Shown piece after piece: positions 1 to 7,241 of a DNA stretch of 39,770 nt. Position numbers and translations under genes: made by a program. The notes below the pieces were generated by a model. It searched no databases and was not told the DNA's origin. It worked only from the letters and a program-made list of their open reading frames with translations. This stretch comes from an uncultured Lachnospiraceae bacterium (GTDB taxonomy: Bacteria; Bacillota; Clostridia; Lachnospirales; Lachnospiraceae), in NCBI GenBank assembly GCA_910578715.1, contig CAJTRL010000033.1, positions 1 to 39,770 on the forward strand, written 5' to 3'. How positions within the stretch are numbered: the stretch's first letter is position 1; the number at the start of each line of letters is the position of its first letter.

Positions 1-351
1 GTCAAGCTGGTCGAAGGAGCGGCACAGGTAGATAAGGGAGCGGTTCTGCCAGTCTAGTCTGTCGGCAACCTGCATTTCCAGATTAACCAGTATGTGTCCG
101 CGTCCGCGGTCAACAAGGCGAACGTTAATATCCAGCCTGATTTCTTTGGATTTGATGGATTCGCCCAGAATAATGGGGTTTGTGATTTCAACAGAAAGAA
201 CGTCTTTTTCGTCAAGATGAAGGAGCGAACAGATAAGGCCGCGGAGGACTTTATTGTTTGTCTGTAAAACGGCGCGGAACATGTAATCGTTTGTCATGTT
301 AAACCGGACCGGGCCATGAGCATTCTGTGCCGGAAATGTCGTCTGAATCAT
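1..351 (-). CDS. Rpn-family recombination-promoting nuclease / putative transposase, N-terminal part
   Basis: The minus strand encodes 117 codons that run off the left edge of the window, so only the N-terminus is visible. It opens MIQTTFPAQNAHGPVRFNMT and continues with NDYMFRAVLQ, a typical opening of Rpn/PDDEXK-family proteins, then RLDINVRLVD and VNLEMQV, which correspond to the D...(E/Q)xQ core of the PD-(D/E)XK nuclease fold. The start ATG at 351-349 is preceded by AAAGGAG seven bases upstream. The family (Rpn, formerly transposase_31) comprises nucleases that promote RecA-independent recombination and are often present in many degenerate copies in Clostridia. Whether this copy is complete cannot be judged here. 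Confidence 0.85.
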   Translation of the reverse strand, partial: MIQTTFPAQNAHGPVRFNMTNDYMFRAVLQTNNKVLRGLICSLLHLDEKDVLSVEITNPIILGESIKSKEIRLDINVRLVDRGRGHILVNLEMQVADRLDWQNRSLIYLCRSFDQLD

Positions 352-427
352 AGAAATGTCTCCTTTGTAAAGTAGAATTGTCATAAAGAGGGCGCGTTAG
401 AATGTGCGCCCGAAAGGGAATAAATCT

Positions 428-436
428 TATATAGCA
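428..436 (-). promoter_or_regulatory. Candidate extended -10 promoter element for the Rpn-like gene
   Basis: Read on the minus strand the sequence is TGCTATATA, an extended -10 (TGn-TATAAT-like) about 75 bp upstream of the Rpn start. No good -35 hexamer is seen, which is normal for extended -10 promoters. Weak evidence. Confidence 0.3.
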
Positions 437-743
437 TAAACAATAGCACAGACAGGGTGAAATATGCAATGATTAAATTGGAAGGAAGTGTAGAAAAAGA
501 ATTGACGAAATAACGTTTTTTCACCAAAAATATCATCATATAGAAAGAAAAGTACTGTTTGGGTTATCGGAATACAAGATAATGTATTGTGCATTTTTTA
601 TGTCAGGACAGAAAAGGTATTCGGCGGTGCGCCCGATGAAAGGCGCATCCGACGAAATCCCTTTCCTTGCATCCCTTTTCAATTCATGGTATGATATCCA
701 CAGGGTTTCAGGGACATCTGTTTCCAGAACTGCCCGGGTGTAT

Positions 744-833
744 CAGGAACAGTTAAGAAACAACCGGTAATAGTCAGAAACAACTGAAAACAGTTAAAAG
801 CATCCGGAAGCGGTCAGAAACAATCAGAAACAG
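744..833. repeat. CAGAAACA-type degenerate spacer repeats
   Basis: CAGGAACAG, GTCAGAAACAA (773-783), GTCAGAAACAA again (813-823) and CAGAAACAG (825-833) recur in a purine-rich spacer just upstream of the SCP2 gene. The two 11-base copies are identical and 40 bp apart. Related AACAG-rich repeats occur at 8286-8457 and 11785-11855. Confidence 0.55.
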
Positions 834-879
834 CCGGGAATACCAAAAACAGGCAGCATCATAGAAAGGACAGGGGAAA

Positions 880-1239
880 ATGACATACGAAGAATTTTTT
901 GCAGAAGTAAAAGAGCAGTTTCAGAAGGCGGATATCAGTCATGTGACGGAACATCTCGCATATCAGTTTAACATCACAGGGGAAGCGGAAGGGATTTTTT
1001 ATGTAGAGGTGAAAGACGGAAAACTCTATGTGGAGCCTTACGAGTATTATGACAGAGATGCCATATTTACGGCAAAGGCGGAAACGCTGAAAAAGATTGC
1101 CGCAGGGGAACAGGACCCGATTCTGGCGGTCACGCTGCAGAAACTGAAAGTGGAAGGAAATATTGACAAAGCTCTGAAACTGAAAGATTTGATTGAGAGC
1201 GCAAAGAAGAAAGAGAAAAAGGATAAGAAGAAAAAATAA
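880..1239 (+). CDS. SCP2 sterol-binding domain-like protein
   Basis: A 119-residue protein of the SCP2 (sterol carrier protein 2-like) fold, small cytosolic proteins that hold a hydrophobic ligand in a tunnel; the bacterial ligand is generally unknown. The pattern visible here is the amphipathic N-terminal helix (YEEFFAEVKEQFQ), the strand-rich middle (YQFNITGEAEGIFYVEVKDG), and the family's ending in which a 'KLKVEGNIDKALKL' segment precedes the last helix. The C-terminus is a lysine tail (KKKEKKDKKKK). The ATG follows AGGGGAAA at about 871-878. It appears monocistronic: the next promoter lies at 1297. Codon use resembles the neighbours. The family call is good; the biological role is not known. 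Confidence 0.82.
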   Translation: MTYEEFFAEVKEQFQKADISHVTEHLAYQFNITGEAEGIFYVEVKDGKLYVEPYEYYDRDAIFTAKAETLKKIAAGEQDPILAVTLQKLKVEGNIDKALKLKDLIESAKKKEKKDKKKK

Positions 1240-1296
1240 ATAGGCGTTAAAGCCCTGAGTCAGCCGTAAGTATATCAAAGATTTGAATCACCTGGC

Positions 1297-1325
1297 TTGA
1301 CACATGGCTGTTAATCGGTTAAGAT
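1297..1325 (+). promoter_or_regulatory. Sigma-A type promoter, TTGACA-N17-TAAGAT
   Basis: A perfect -35 TTGACA (1297-1302) is separated by exactly 17 bp from TAAGAT (1320-1325), so transcription would begin near 1332. There is no protein-coding gene of normal length until 1823, so this promoter either drives a small RNA or supplies a long leader for the ABC operon. Confidence 0.6.
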
Positions 1326-1386
1326 AAAAAAAAATAAAAGCACCGAATCCGGGCTAAATGCCGGAAATATCGGGAAAGGAATTTAC

Positions 1387-1422
1387 ATGTCGATTGTGGT
1401 CGTAATGGAGAATGCAAAGTAA
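1387..1422 (+). CDS. Possible 11-residue leader peptide
   Basis: ATG at 1387 is preceded by GGAAAGGA (1373-1380) at six-base spacing, and the frame reads MSIVVVMENAK before TAA. It lies downstream of the 1297 promoter and upstream of the 1692-1719 terminator, the usual place for an attenuation leader. No residue run (His, Trp, Leu, etc.) suggests what it would sense. Short frames like this arise easily by chance. Confidence 0.25.
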   Translation: MSIVVVMENAK

Positions 1423-1691
1423 ATAATTGCAAGAGGTCAGATTGTCGTGCTATCAGTCTGCCCTTATTCTGCCTTACGAAATGCCCGATATGTTAGTGTA
1501 CTGACCTGTTCATGTTTCACCAAATGATTTTGCCTGAATTTTTATCTGCTGCGCTGGCTTCAATCGACGATACCGTTGTATCGCTTCATTCAGTCGCCTT
1601 GCAGTCTAAAAATTTATTCTGCGTCATTTAATTGAAAATGGACAGGAAAAAGTGCGGTCCGAAAATGAGAGAAAAAGAATTGTATTTCAGG

Positions 1692-1719
1692 AGCATGGCT
1701 GTATGGCCATGCTTTTTTT
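1692..1719 (+). terminator. Rho-independent terminator
   Basis: AGCATGGC (1692-1699) pairs with GCCATGCT (1706-1713) around a six-base loop and is followed by a run of seven T. It sits about 100 bp before the ABC-exporter start and could end an upstream RNA or act as an attenuator. Confidence 0.8.
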
Positions 1720-1791
1720 GCACTCTTTTGTCGGAATTACTGTCGTAATAATATTACAATGCCGCTTATGCGGCGGAATAAGAAAGGAATA

Positions 1792-1817
1792 TGTCTGCCA
1801 AAGCAGACAGATGGGAG
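1792..1817 (+). promoter_or_regulatory. Hairpin plus ribosome-binding-site cassette, copy 1
   Basis: TGTCTGC-CAAA-GCAGACA forms a 7-bp hairpin (1792-1809) followed directly by GATGGGAG, the ribosome binding site of the ABC ATPase gene. The same cassette with loop TGAA recurs at 5927-5952 before the M18 aminopeptidase gene. It could position or mask the ribosome binding site. Confidence 0.55.
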
Positions 1818-1822
1818 CAGGA

Positions 1823-2737
1823 ATGAATACAACCAATATTATTGAAATAAAAAATTTGACGAAAGTTTATAAAAGGTATGTAAAAAAGGAAGGCGTCGGC
1901 GGAAGCATTGCCAGCCTGTTCAGGCGGAAGTATACGGAAAAGAAAGCGGTCAGCGGTCTGGACCTTTGTATCGGGCGGGGAGAGTTCGTCGGACTGATTG
2001 GGCCAAACGGGGCGGGGAAGACGACACTGATTAAGATGCTGACAGGCATTATCGCACCCACTTCAGGGGAAATCAGCGTGCTTGGATATTATCCGAACGA
2101 GATGAAAAATGCGTTCAAGAAACAGTATGCTGTTGTGATGGGACAGAAGAGCCAGTTGTTTTTTGAACTGACAGTCAACGATATTCTGCGGCTGTTCAAG
2201 GAAATCTATGAGATTCCGGAAGCGGATTTTCAGCGGAACAAAGCCTATTTTACGGAGCTGTTCGGCGTCCGGGAGCTGATGGATGTACAGGTAAGGACGC
2301 TTTCGCTCGGCGAACGGATGAAAATGGAGCTCATTGTTGCGTTATTGCACGACCCCGGCGTTCTGTTTCTGGACGAACCGACGATTGGGCTTGATGTGGT
2401 TGCTTCCGCGCAGATTCGGAAGTTTTTGAAAGAAATTAATGAGGAGAAGCGGACGACGATTCTCCTGACTTCTCATTATATGGAAGATATTCGGACCTTA
2501 TGCGGGCGCTGTGTCGTTCTCAATCACGGCATCAAAATCTATGACGGGAAAACGGAGGAACTTTTCGGGGAAGAAGAGCCGGCAGCGGTCATGGAACGGC
2601 TGTACGGGAAAACGGAACGGGAAGAGACAGGGAACCGGAAGGAAGATACAGAAGCCGGCACAAATAATCCCATGCGGCCGGCCGGTTCAAAGTCCGGAAA
2701 AGATGAGAAAGGAGCGTGTGAGAATGAAGATGCGTAA
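1823..2737 (+). CDS. ABC-2 type exporter, ATP-binding subunit
   Basis: The 304-residue cytosolic ATPase powers the two membrane subunits encoded next. Walker A is GPNGAGKTT (about 60-68), the signature region reads LSLGERMKMEL, Walker B is VLFLDEPTIGLD and the H-loop is LLTSHYMED. The VMGQKSQLFFEL stretch after Walker A and the extra N-terminal segment (GGSIASLFRRKY) are typical of the COG4586 subfamily, whose substrates are mostly unknown (antibiotic or lipid-like compounds are proposed). The frame is open further upstream, but ATG at 1823 is chosen because GGGAG lies five bases before it and homology starts there. The last ~45 residues form a charged low-complexity tail that may not be conserved. 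The gene overlaps the next one by 14 bp. Confidence 0.9.
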   Translation: MNTTNIIEIKNLTKVYKRYVKKEGVGGSIASLFRRKYTEKKAVSGLDLCIGRGEFVGLIGPNGAGKTTLIKMLTGIIAPTSGEISVLGYYPNEMKNAFKKQYAVVMGQKSQLFFELTVNDILRLFKEIYEIPEADFQRNKAYFTELFGVRELMDVQVRTLSLGERMKMELIVALLHDPGVLFLDEPTIGLDVVASAQIRKFLKEINEEKRTTILLTSHYMEDIRTLCGRCVVLNHGIKIYDGKTEELFGEEEPAAVMERLYGKTEREETGNRKEDTEAGTNNPMRPAGSKSGKDEKGACENEDA

Positions 2738-3524
2738 ATATATCGAAGTGGCGAAAGTTTATTTCAAAACGCAGTTCGCATGGCGGGCGGACGTCTTGTT
2801 TAACATGATTTTTACGATATCCAGAATTTTGTTTGCCTATCTGCTCTGGCGCATGGTTTTTTCGGGAAAGGAAGTGGTTTCGGGATTTACCTTTCACGGT
2901 ATGCTCTCGTACTATATTGTCAGTTCCTTTTTATCCCAGCTGGAGATGTCGGGAGGAATCAGCGGCGAAATCTGTCAGCGCATCCGAAACGGTGCTTTTT
3001 CCAAATATATGATTCTTCCAGTCAGCATGGAAGGATATTTTGTGGCGATGGAAGCAGGAACCGTGCTGTTTTACCTGGCATTTGACCTGATTGCGGCTTT
3101 TTTGTGGATTTTTATTTTTCGGATAGAATTTGCATTTGTTACGGACGGAGCAGTTTTGCTGTGTGCATTCTGCCTTATCTTGCTCGGACTTTTTTTCATG
3201 GTGCAGTTTGCTTATTATCTCGGCATTCTGACGTTAAAATATCAGGGAATCGAAACTTTTCTGATGATAAAAAATAATCTGATGGCATTGGCTACGGGAA
3301 CGATTGTACCTCTTGCTCTGTTCCCGGAGGCGGTTGTCCGCGCGATGAGGGCGCTGCCTTTTTATTATGTGACTTATCTGCCGTCCATGCTATTGACTGG
3401 AAAATGCCGGGAAGAAGCGGTCGTGGGAATCGGTATTATGACAGTCTGGTGTCTGGTCATGCAGATTCTTATCCGGCGCACCTGGGCGAAATACAGCAGA
3501 AAGTATGATGGGGTGGGAATATGA
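2724..3524 (+). CDS. ABC-2 family permease (COG4587 type)
   Basis: A 266-residue integral membrane protein with about six hydrophobic segments, starting MKMRKYIEVAKVYFKTQFAWRADVLFN. The N-terminal 'YxxVAKxxFKxxxAWRADxLFN' pattern and length match the permease partner of COG4586 ATPases. The ATG at 2724 sits nine bases after AAAGGAG (2708-2714), inside the end of the ATPase gene, so the two are translationally coupled. The stop overlaps the next start (ATGA). It presumably pairs with the following permease to form an asymmetric exporter. Substrate unknown. Confidence 0.85.
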   Translation: MKMRKYIEVAKVYFKTQFAWRADVLFNMIFTISRILFAYLLWRMVFSGKEVVSGFTFHGMLSYYIVSSFLSQLEMSGGISGEICQRIRNGAFSKYMILPVSMEGYFVAMEAGTVLFYLAFDLIAAFLWIFIFRIEFAFVTDGAVLLCAFCLILLGLFFMVQFAYYLGILTLKYQGIETFLMIKNNLMALATGTIVPLALFPEAVVRAMRALPFYYVTYLPSMLLTGKCREEAVVGIGIMTVWCLVMQILIRRTWAKYSRKYDGVGI

Positions 3525-4321
3525 AAACTATAAAAAAATATTACAGAGTATTGCGGGAACTTGTGAAACTGCGTTTTCAGAACCTGATGGTATTCCGGCT
3601 GGATTTTTTTGGACCGTTTCTGGTGGACGGAAGCCTGTTTCTCGTACAGCTCCTTGCATTCCGGGCAGTCTATGGGAACGTGGAAGCGGTCGGAAGCTGG
3701 GGAAGCGGCGAAATGATTCTTTATATTGGCACGTTTTCCCTGTTGAATGCGGTCAGCATGACTGTCTGTTTTTTCGGGCTGATTGGGATTCCGGGAAAAA
3801 TTTTGAGCGGAGAGATGGATTTGTATTTGACCAAACCGGTCAGTCCGTTATTCCGGCTGACTTTTGAAAAGATGAATCCGGGTTCCGTCCCGCTGGTGGC
3901 GATGAGTTTGTGTATTATCGCTTATGGCGCCCGGAAAAGCGGGATTTCTATAAGGGGAGAAAATCTTTGTGCGTATCTTTTTTGGCTGGCGGTAATGACG
4001 ATATTGTATTATAATATGGAAGTCCTGATTCGTTCCATGTCTTTTTATATTTTATCCAATGCAAGACTGGACCAGCTGGAAGAGGCGTGCCTGGATTTAT
4101 GCATGAAGCTGCCGGGCATCGCGTTTTATGGCATATACAAGGTGATTTTTTACATTTTCCTCCCTTATGGCATTATGGCTACGCTGCCCGTGCAGAGTCT
4201 GATTGGAGAGATGACCTGGAAGGGCGTTGCTTTTGGAATCGCGGTGGCGGCCGCCTTCAGTCTGCTGACTTATGTGGTATGGACGGGGGGAATCCGGCGC
4301 TATAACAGCGCCAGTTCGTAA
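3521..4321 (+). CDS. ABC-2 family permease (COG3694 type)
   Basis: A 266-residue membrane protein with about six membrane segments. It opens MKTIKKYYRVLRELVKLRFQ and has the 'FRLDFFGPFLVDG' and 'GEMDLYLTKPVSPLFRL' motifs; the latter ('G.lD.yL.kP.....') is diagnostic for this permease family. It starts within the stop codon of the preceding gene (ATGA), so ATPase, permease 1 and permease 2 form a tight operon. A long palindromic element follows 17 bp after the stop and may end or stabilise the transcript. Confidence 0.86.
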   Translation: MKTIKKYYRVLRELVKLRFQNLMVFRLDFFGPFLVDGSLFLVQLLAFRAVYGNVEAVGSWGSGEMILYIGTFSLLNAVSMTVCFFGLIGIPGKILSGEMDLYLTKPVSPLFRLTFEKMNPGSVPLVAMSLCIIAYGARKSGISIRGENLCAYLFWLAVMTILYYNMEVLIRSMSFYILSNARLDQLEEACLDLCMKLPGIAFYGIYKVIFYIFLPYGIMATLPVQSLIGEMTWKGVAFGIAVAAAFSLLTYVVWTGGIRRYNSASS

Positions 4322-4338
4322 GAAAATGCGGGGAGGCT

Positions 4339-4524
4339 CCGGGTGAGGCCGGGTATGGCATTCGTTCCTTTGGGGGCACGCTCTCGCTCCGCGAAAAATC
4401 GTAGCGGTACTAAGCTCAAAAGCCGCATAGCGTCTTTTTCACTAAAGAACACGACTACTTTCCGTAGTCGGCGTTTTTCCAGGGCCCCCGCCAGGAAACG
4501 AATGCCATACCCGGCCTCACCCGG
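4339..4524. repeat. Long palindromic (MITE/REP-like) element, 28-bp perfect terminal inverted repeats
   Basis: The 28 bases at 4339-4366 are the exact reverse complement of 4497-4524 (arms start CCGGGTGAGGCC and end in GGCCTCACCCGG). Pairing continues imperfectly inward (GGGGGC near 4372 with GCCCCC near 4483). The interior contains a perfect smaller hairpin CGACTAC-TTTC-GTAGTCG-like (4452-4470). Transcribed, it would fold into one large branched stem. Short frames crossing it on both strands are artefacts of the palindrome. It fills most of the 241-bp gap between the ABC operon and the MATE gene. Confidence 0.85.
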
Positions 4525-4562
4525 AAACTTTCCGAAACTACACAACCAGGAGGAAACCAATC

Positions 4563-5906
4563 GTGAATTACGACCTGACCCAGGGAAGCATTATGAAAAA
4601 TCTGCTGAAGTTTGCATTCCCGATTATGGTGGGAAATATGCTGCAGCAGCTCTATAACGTGGTCGATACGCTCATTGTCGGGCGGTATCTTGGGGAACAT
4701 GCGCTGGCGGCGGTAGGGTCTTCCTATACGCTGATGGTGTTTGTGACGTCTGTGATTCTGGGACTATGTATGGGGAGCAGCGCGTTTTTCTCCATGCAGT
4801 TCGGAGCCCGCAATTATGACAGGCTGGAAAAAGGGCTGTTCATCGCCTTTTTGTCAATCGGAGCTGTATCGGCTGTGTTGAATATTCTGGTCTATGCGGG
4901 CATGGACTTCCTTCTTGTTTTTTTGAAAGTGCCGCATGAAGTGGCGCCGCTGATGGAAGAATATCTGGTGTGGATTTTTGCGGGAATTATGGCGGTTTTT
5001 TTATATAATTTTGTAGCAAATCTGCTTCGGGCAGTCGGTAATTCCATGGTTCCGCTCTGCTTTCTGGGAGCGTCCGCCATACTCAATATCGTGCTGGATA
5101 TTCTTTTTATCAGGGCATTCGGATGGGGCGTCGGCGGCGCGGCGGCGGCGACGGTGCTTTCCCAGTATCTGGCGGGCATCGGCATTTTACTGTATTATTA
5201 TGTAAACTATCCGCAGCTTCGGGTGCACAAAGAGAACCGCCGTTTTGACGTCGGGATTCTGAAAGAGCTGGCGGGATTATCTTCGCTGACCTGTTTACAG
5301 CAGTCGATTATGAACTTCGGCATCCTGATGGTACAGGGACTCGTGAACAGTTTCGGCCCTGTGGTGATGGCGGCTTTTGCGGCGGCGGTCAAAATTGACT
5401 CCTTTGCCTACGCACCGGTACAGGATTTTGGCAATGCCTTTTCTACTTATGTGGCGCAGAATTATGGCGCGGGAAAGGAAGAGCGGATTCGTCAGGGCAT
5501 GAAGGACGCCGTGCTGGGCGCTTTTGTATTCTGCCTGTTGATTACCGTTATCGTCGTCGGGTTTGCCAGACCGCTGATGGGACTGTTCATTGACAGTCAG
5601 AGCACGGAAACGATTGCAGTGGGCATCGGTTATCTGCGCATCGAAGGGGCGTTTTATTTTGGTATCGGTCTGTTGTTTTTGTTTTACGGTTATTACCGGG
5701 CAATCCATAAGCCGGGCATTTCCGTAGTTCTGACAGTCATTTCGCTCGGAACCCGCGTTGTGCTGGCCTATGTGTTGTCAGCAGTTCCGTCCATCGGCGT
5801 CAAAGGTATCTGGGCGGCGGTCCCGATTGGATGGGGACTGGCCGACCTGACGGGAGCGGCATATTATATCATATACCGGAAAAAACAGGGGAACTTCGGC
5901 GATTAA
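4563..5906 (+). CDS. MATE family efflux transporter
   Basis: A 447-residue multidrug and toxin extrusion (MATE) antiporter with about 12 membrane helices, exporting cationic compounds in exchange for Na+ or H+. Family hallmarks are the N-terminal 'FAFPIMVGNMLQQLYNVVDTLIVGRYLG' stretch and its internal repeat (about 225-300) with 'VNSFGPVVMAAFAAAVKIDSFA', plus 'YVAQNYGAGKEERI'. It resembles the NorM/MepA/DinF-like clostridial MATEs. Translation starts at GTG 4563, nine bases after a perfect AGGAGG (4548-4553). No regulator is adjacent. The substrate cannot be predicted. Confidence 0.93.
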   Translation: MNYDLTQGSIMKNLLKFAFPIMVGNMLQQLYNVVDTLIVGRYLGEHALAAVGSSYTLMVFVTSVILGLCMGSSAFFSMQFGARNYDRLEKGLFIAFLSIGAVSAVLNILVYAGMDFLLVFLKVPHEVAPLMEEYLVWIFAGIMAVFLYNFVANLLRAVGNSMVPLCFLGASAILNIVLDILFIRAFGWGVGGAAAATVLSQYLAGIGILLYYYVNYPQLRVHKENRRFDVGILKELAGLSSLTCLQQSIMNFGILMVQGLVNSFGPVVMAAFAAAVKIDSFAYAPVQDFGNAFSTYVAQNYGAGKEERIRQGMKDAVLGAFVFCLLITVIVVGFARPLMGLFIDSQSTETIAVGIGYLRIEGAFYFGIGLLFLFYGYYRAIHKPGISVVLTVISLGTRVVLAYVLSAVPSIGVKGIWAAVPIGWGLADLTGAAYYIIYRKKQGNFGD

Positions 5907-5926
5907 TTTTCAATTTTTGATTTGAG

Positions 5927-5952
5927 TGTCTGCTGAAGCAGACAGATGGGAG
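5927..5952 (+). promoter_or_regulatory. Hairpin plus ribosome-binding-site cassette, copy 2
   Basis: TGTCTGC-TGAA-GCAGACA (5927-5944) is followed by GATGGGAG, the ribosome binding site for the M18 aminopeptidase. Apart from two loop bases it is identical to the cassette at 1792-1817. Confidence 0.55.
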
Positions 5953-5957
5953 TAATT

Positions 5958-7241
5958 ATGAAAAAAAGAAAATTACAGAATGAATTACAAGCGCTATTTC
6001 AATTTATCGACAACAGCCCGACCGCCTATCACGCGACGGCGAATCTGGAGAAGATGCTGGACGATGCGGGATATGTCAGGCTGGAAGAAAAGGAAAAATG
6101 GGGTATTTGGCCGGGTGGAAAGTATTATGTCAACCGAAACGGCTCTGCTGTCATTGCCTTTGCCATTCCGGAAAAAAAGCCGCGCGGATTTCATATGACG
6201 GCGGCGCACAGCGATTCCCCGTGCTTTAAACTTAAGGAAGCGGCGGAAGTTGTTGCGAATGACTGTTATGTGAAGCTGAACGTGGAAAAATACGGCGGCA
6301 TGATTCTTTCCACCTGGCTGGACAGGCCGCTTTCCATTGCCGGGAGGCTGGTTTTTCGCGGAAAACAGGGGCTGGAAAGCCGATTGGTGAATCTGGAGAA
6401 AGATGCGGCCATTATACCGAATGTGGCAATCCATATGAACCGGGATATGAATAAGGGTGTCGAATACAACCCGCAGACGGATATGGAAGCGGTAATCGGG
6501 GGAGCGGACGCTTCGGGCGCCTGGCTCCGGGAGCTGGCGAAACAGGCAGGCGTGGCGGATTGTGAAATTCTGGGGGCGGATTTATTTCTGTATAACCGGG
6601 ACAAATGCCGCATTATCGGCATAGACGACGCTTTCATCGCGGGGCCGAGGCTGGATGATTTGGAGTGCGCTTTTGCCGGAATGACGGCGCTGATAAAGGA
6701 AATGCCGGAAGAATATGTCAATGTCTGTGCGGTTTTCGATAATGAGGAAGTGGGAAGCGGAACAAAACAGGGCGCGGATTCCACTTTTTTAAAAGACGTA
6801 TTGGAGAGAATTTGTGGCGGACTCGGCATCGATGCGGAAGAATACCGTTGTATGCTGGCGGAGAGTTTTCTCATTTCCGCGGACAATGCCCATGCGCTGC
6901 ACCCGAATCACCCGGAAAAGGCGGATGCGGCAAACCGTCCGCTTATGAATAACGGCATTGTCATTAAGTACCACGGAAGCCAGCGGTATGCGACGGACGC
7001 TCTTTCCGCGGCGGTGATGAAAGATATCTGCATGCAGGCCGGCGTATTGTATCAGGCATATGCCAACCGCTCGGATATCGCGGGCGGCAGCACGCTGGGC
7101 AATATTTCCACCGCCCAGGTATCGGTCAGCACAGTTGATATAGGCCTTGCGCAGCTGGCGATGCACTCGGCCTTTGAAACGGCGGGCGCGGCGGACGTCG
7201 GGTATCTGATACAGGCGCTTTGTGCTTTTTATCATGCTTAA
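5958..7241 (+). CDS. M18 family aminopeptidase
   Basis: A 427-residue cytosolic metallo-aminopeptidase of family M18 (aspartyl/leucyl aminopeptidase I-like), which trims N-terminal residues from peptides and normally uses two zinc ions in a large homododecamer. Metal and catalytic motifs are present: AAHSDSP (His84, Asp86), DDLECAF, VFDNEEVGSG with the catalytic Glu pair, SADNAHALHPNHPEK, and GGSTLGNI near the C-terminus. An ATG 12 bases upstream (5946) overlaps the ribosome binding site GGGAG, so ATG 5958 is the better start. The stop codon overlaps that of the convergent AraC gene. Length is normal for the family. Confidence 0.94.
   Translation: MKKRKLQNELQALFQFIDNSPTAYHATANLEKMLDDAGYVRLEEKEKWGIWPGGKYYVNRNGSAVIAFAIPEKKPRGFHMTAAHSDSPCFKLKEAAEVVANDCYVKLNVEKYGGMILSTWLDRPLSIAGRLVFRGKQGLESRLVNLEKDAAIIPNVAIHMNRDMNKGVEYNPQTDMEAVIGGADASGAWLRELAKQAGVADCEILGADLFLYNRDKCRIIGIDDAFIAGPRLDDLECAFAGMTALIKEMPEEYVNVCAVFDNEEVGSGTKQGADSTFLKDVLERICGGLGIDAEEYRCMLAESFLISADNAHALHPNHPEKADAANRPLMNNGIVIKYHGSQRYATDALSAAVMKDICMQAGVLYQAYANRSDIAGGSTLGNISTAQVSVSTVDIGLAQLAMHSAFETAGAADVGYLIQALCAFYHA

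Larger units (their letters stand above)
352..879. other. Intergenic region between divergent Rpn-like and SCP2 genes
   Basis: No convincing gene is present. The left part is AT-rich and should carry the promoter of the minus-strand Rpn gene. The right part (about 740-860) is a purine-rich tract of CAGAAACA-like iterations, annotated separately. A 62-codon plus-strand frame at 582-770 has no ribosome binding site and no recognisable motif. Confidence 0.6.
1332..1719 (+). ncRNA. Candidate structured small RNA or long attenuator leader upstream of the ABC exporter
   Basis: This stretch begins at the predicted start of the 1297 promoter and ends at a strong terminator. It can fold locally: CCGG at 1348-1351 can pair with CCGG at 1360-1363, and a perfect hairpin CGATAC-CGTT-GTATCG lies at 1568-1583 inside a longer interrupted helix (CTGC/GGC at 1546-1558 with GCC/GCAG at 1596-1604). 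It also includes an 11-codon ORF with a good ribosome binding site. I do not recognise it as a known riboswitch class. Which strand is functional is inferred only from the promoter and terminator. The whole 1240-1822 gap holds no other gene that I can support. Confidence 0.4.

Noticed and set aside
582..770. 62-codon plus-strand frame upstream of the SCP2 gene
   Set aside because: No ribosome binding site, no recognisable motif, and it runs into the spacer repeats.
859..1278. Minus-strand frame opposite the SCP2 gene
   Set aside because: Its Phe/Leu-rich product is the complement of a Lys/Glu-rich gene and has no start signals.
1652..1822. N-terminal extension of the ABC ATPase by 57 codons
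   Set aside because: The extension crosses the terminator and the leader hairpin, and the strong ribosome binding site is at 1813-1817.
4300..4657. Overlapping short frames on both strands at the ABC-MATE junction
   Set aside because: They encode near-complementary peptides generated by the palindromic element and have no ribosome binding site.
4563..5906. Whether the first MATE transporter also carries a regulatory domain
   Set aside because: It ends at 447 residues right after the last membrane helix, so it is an ordinary MATE protein.
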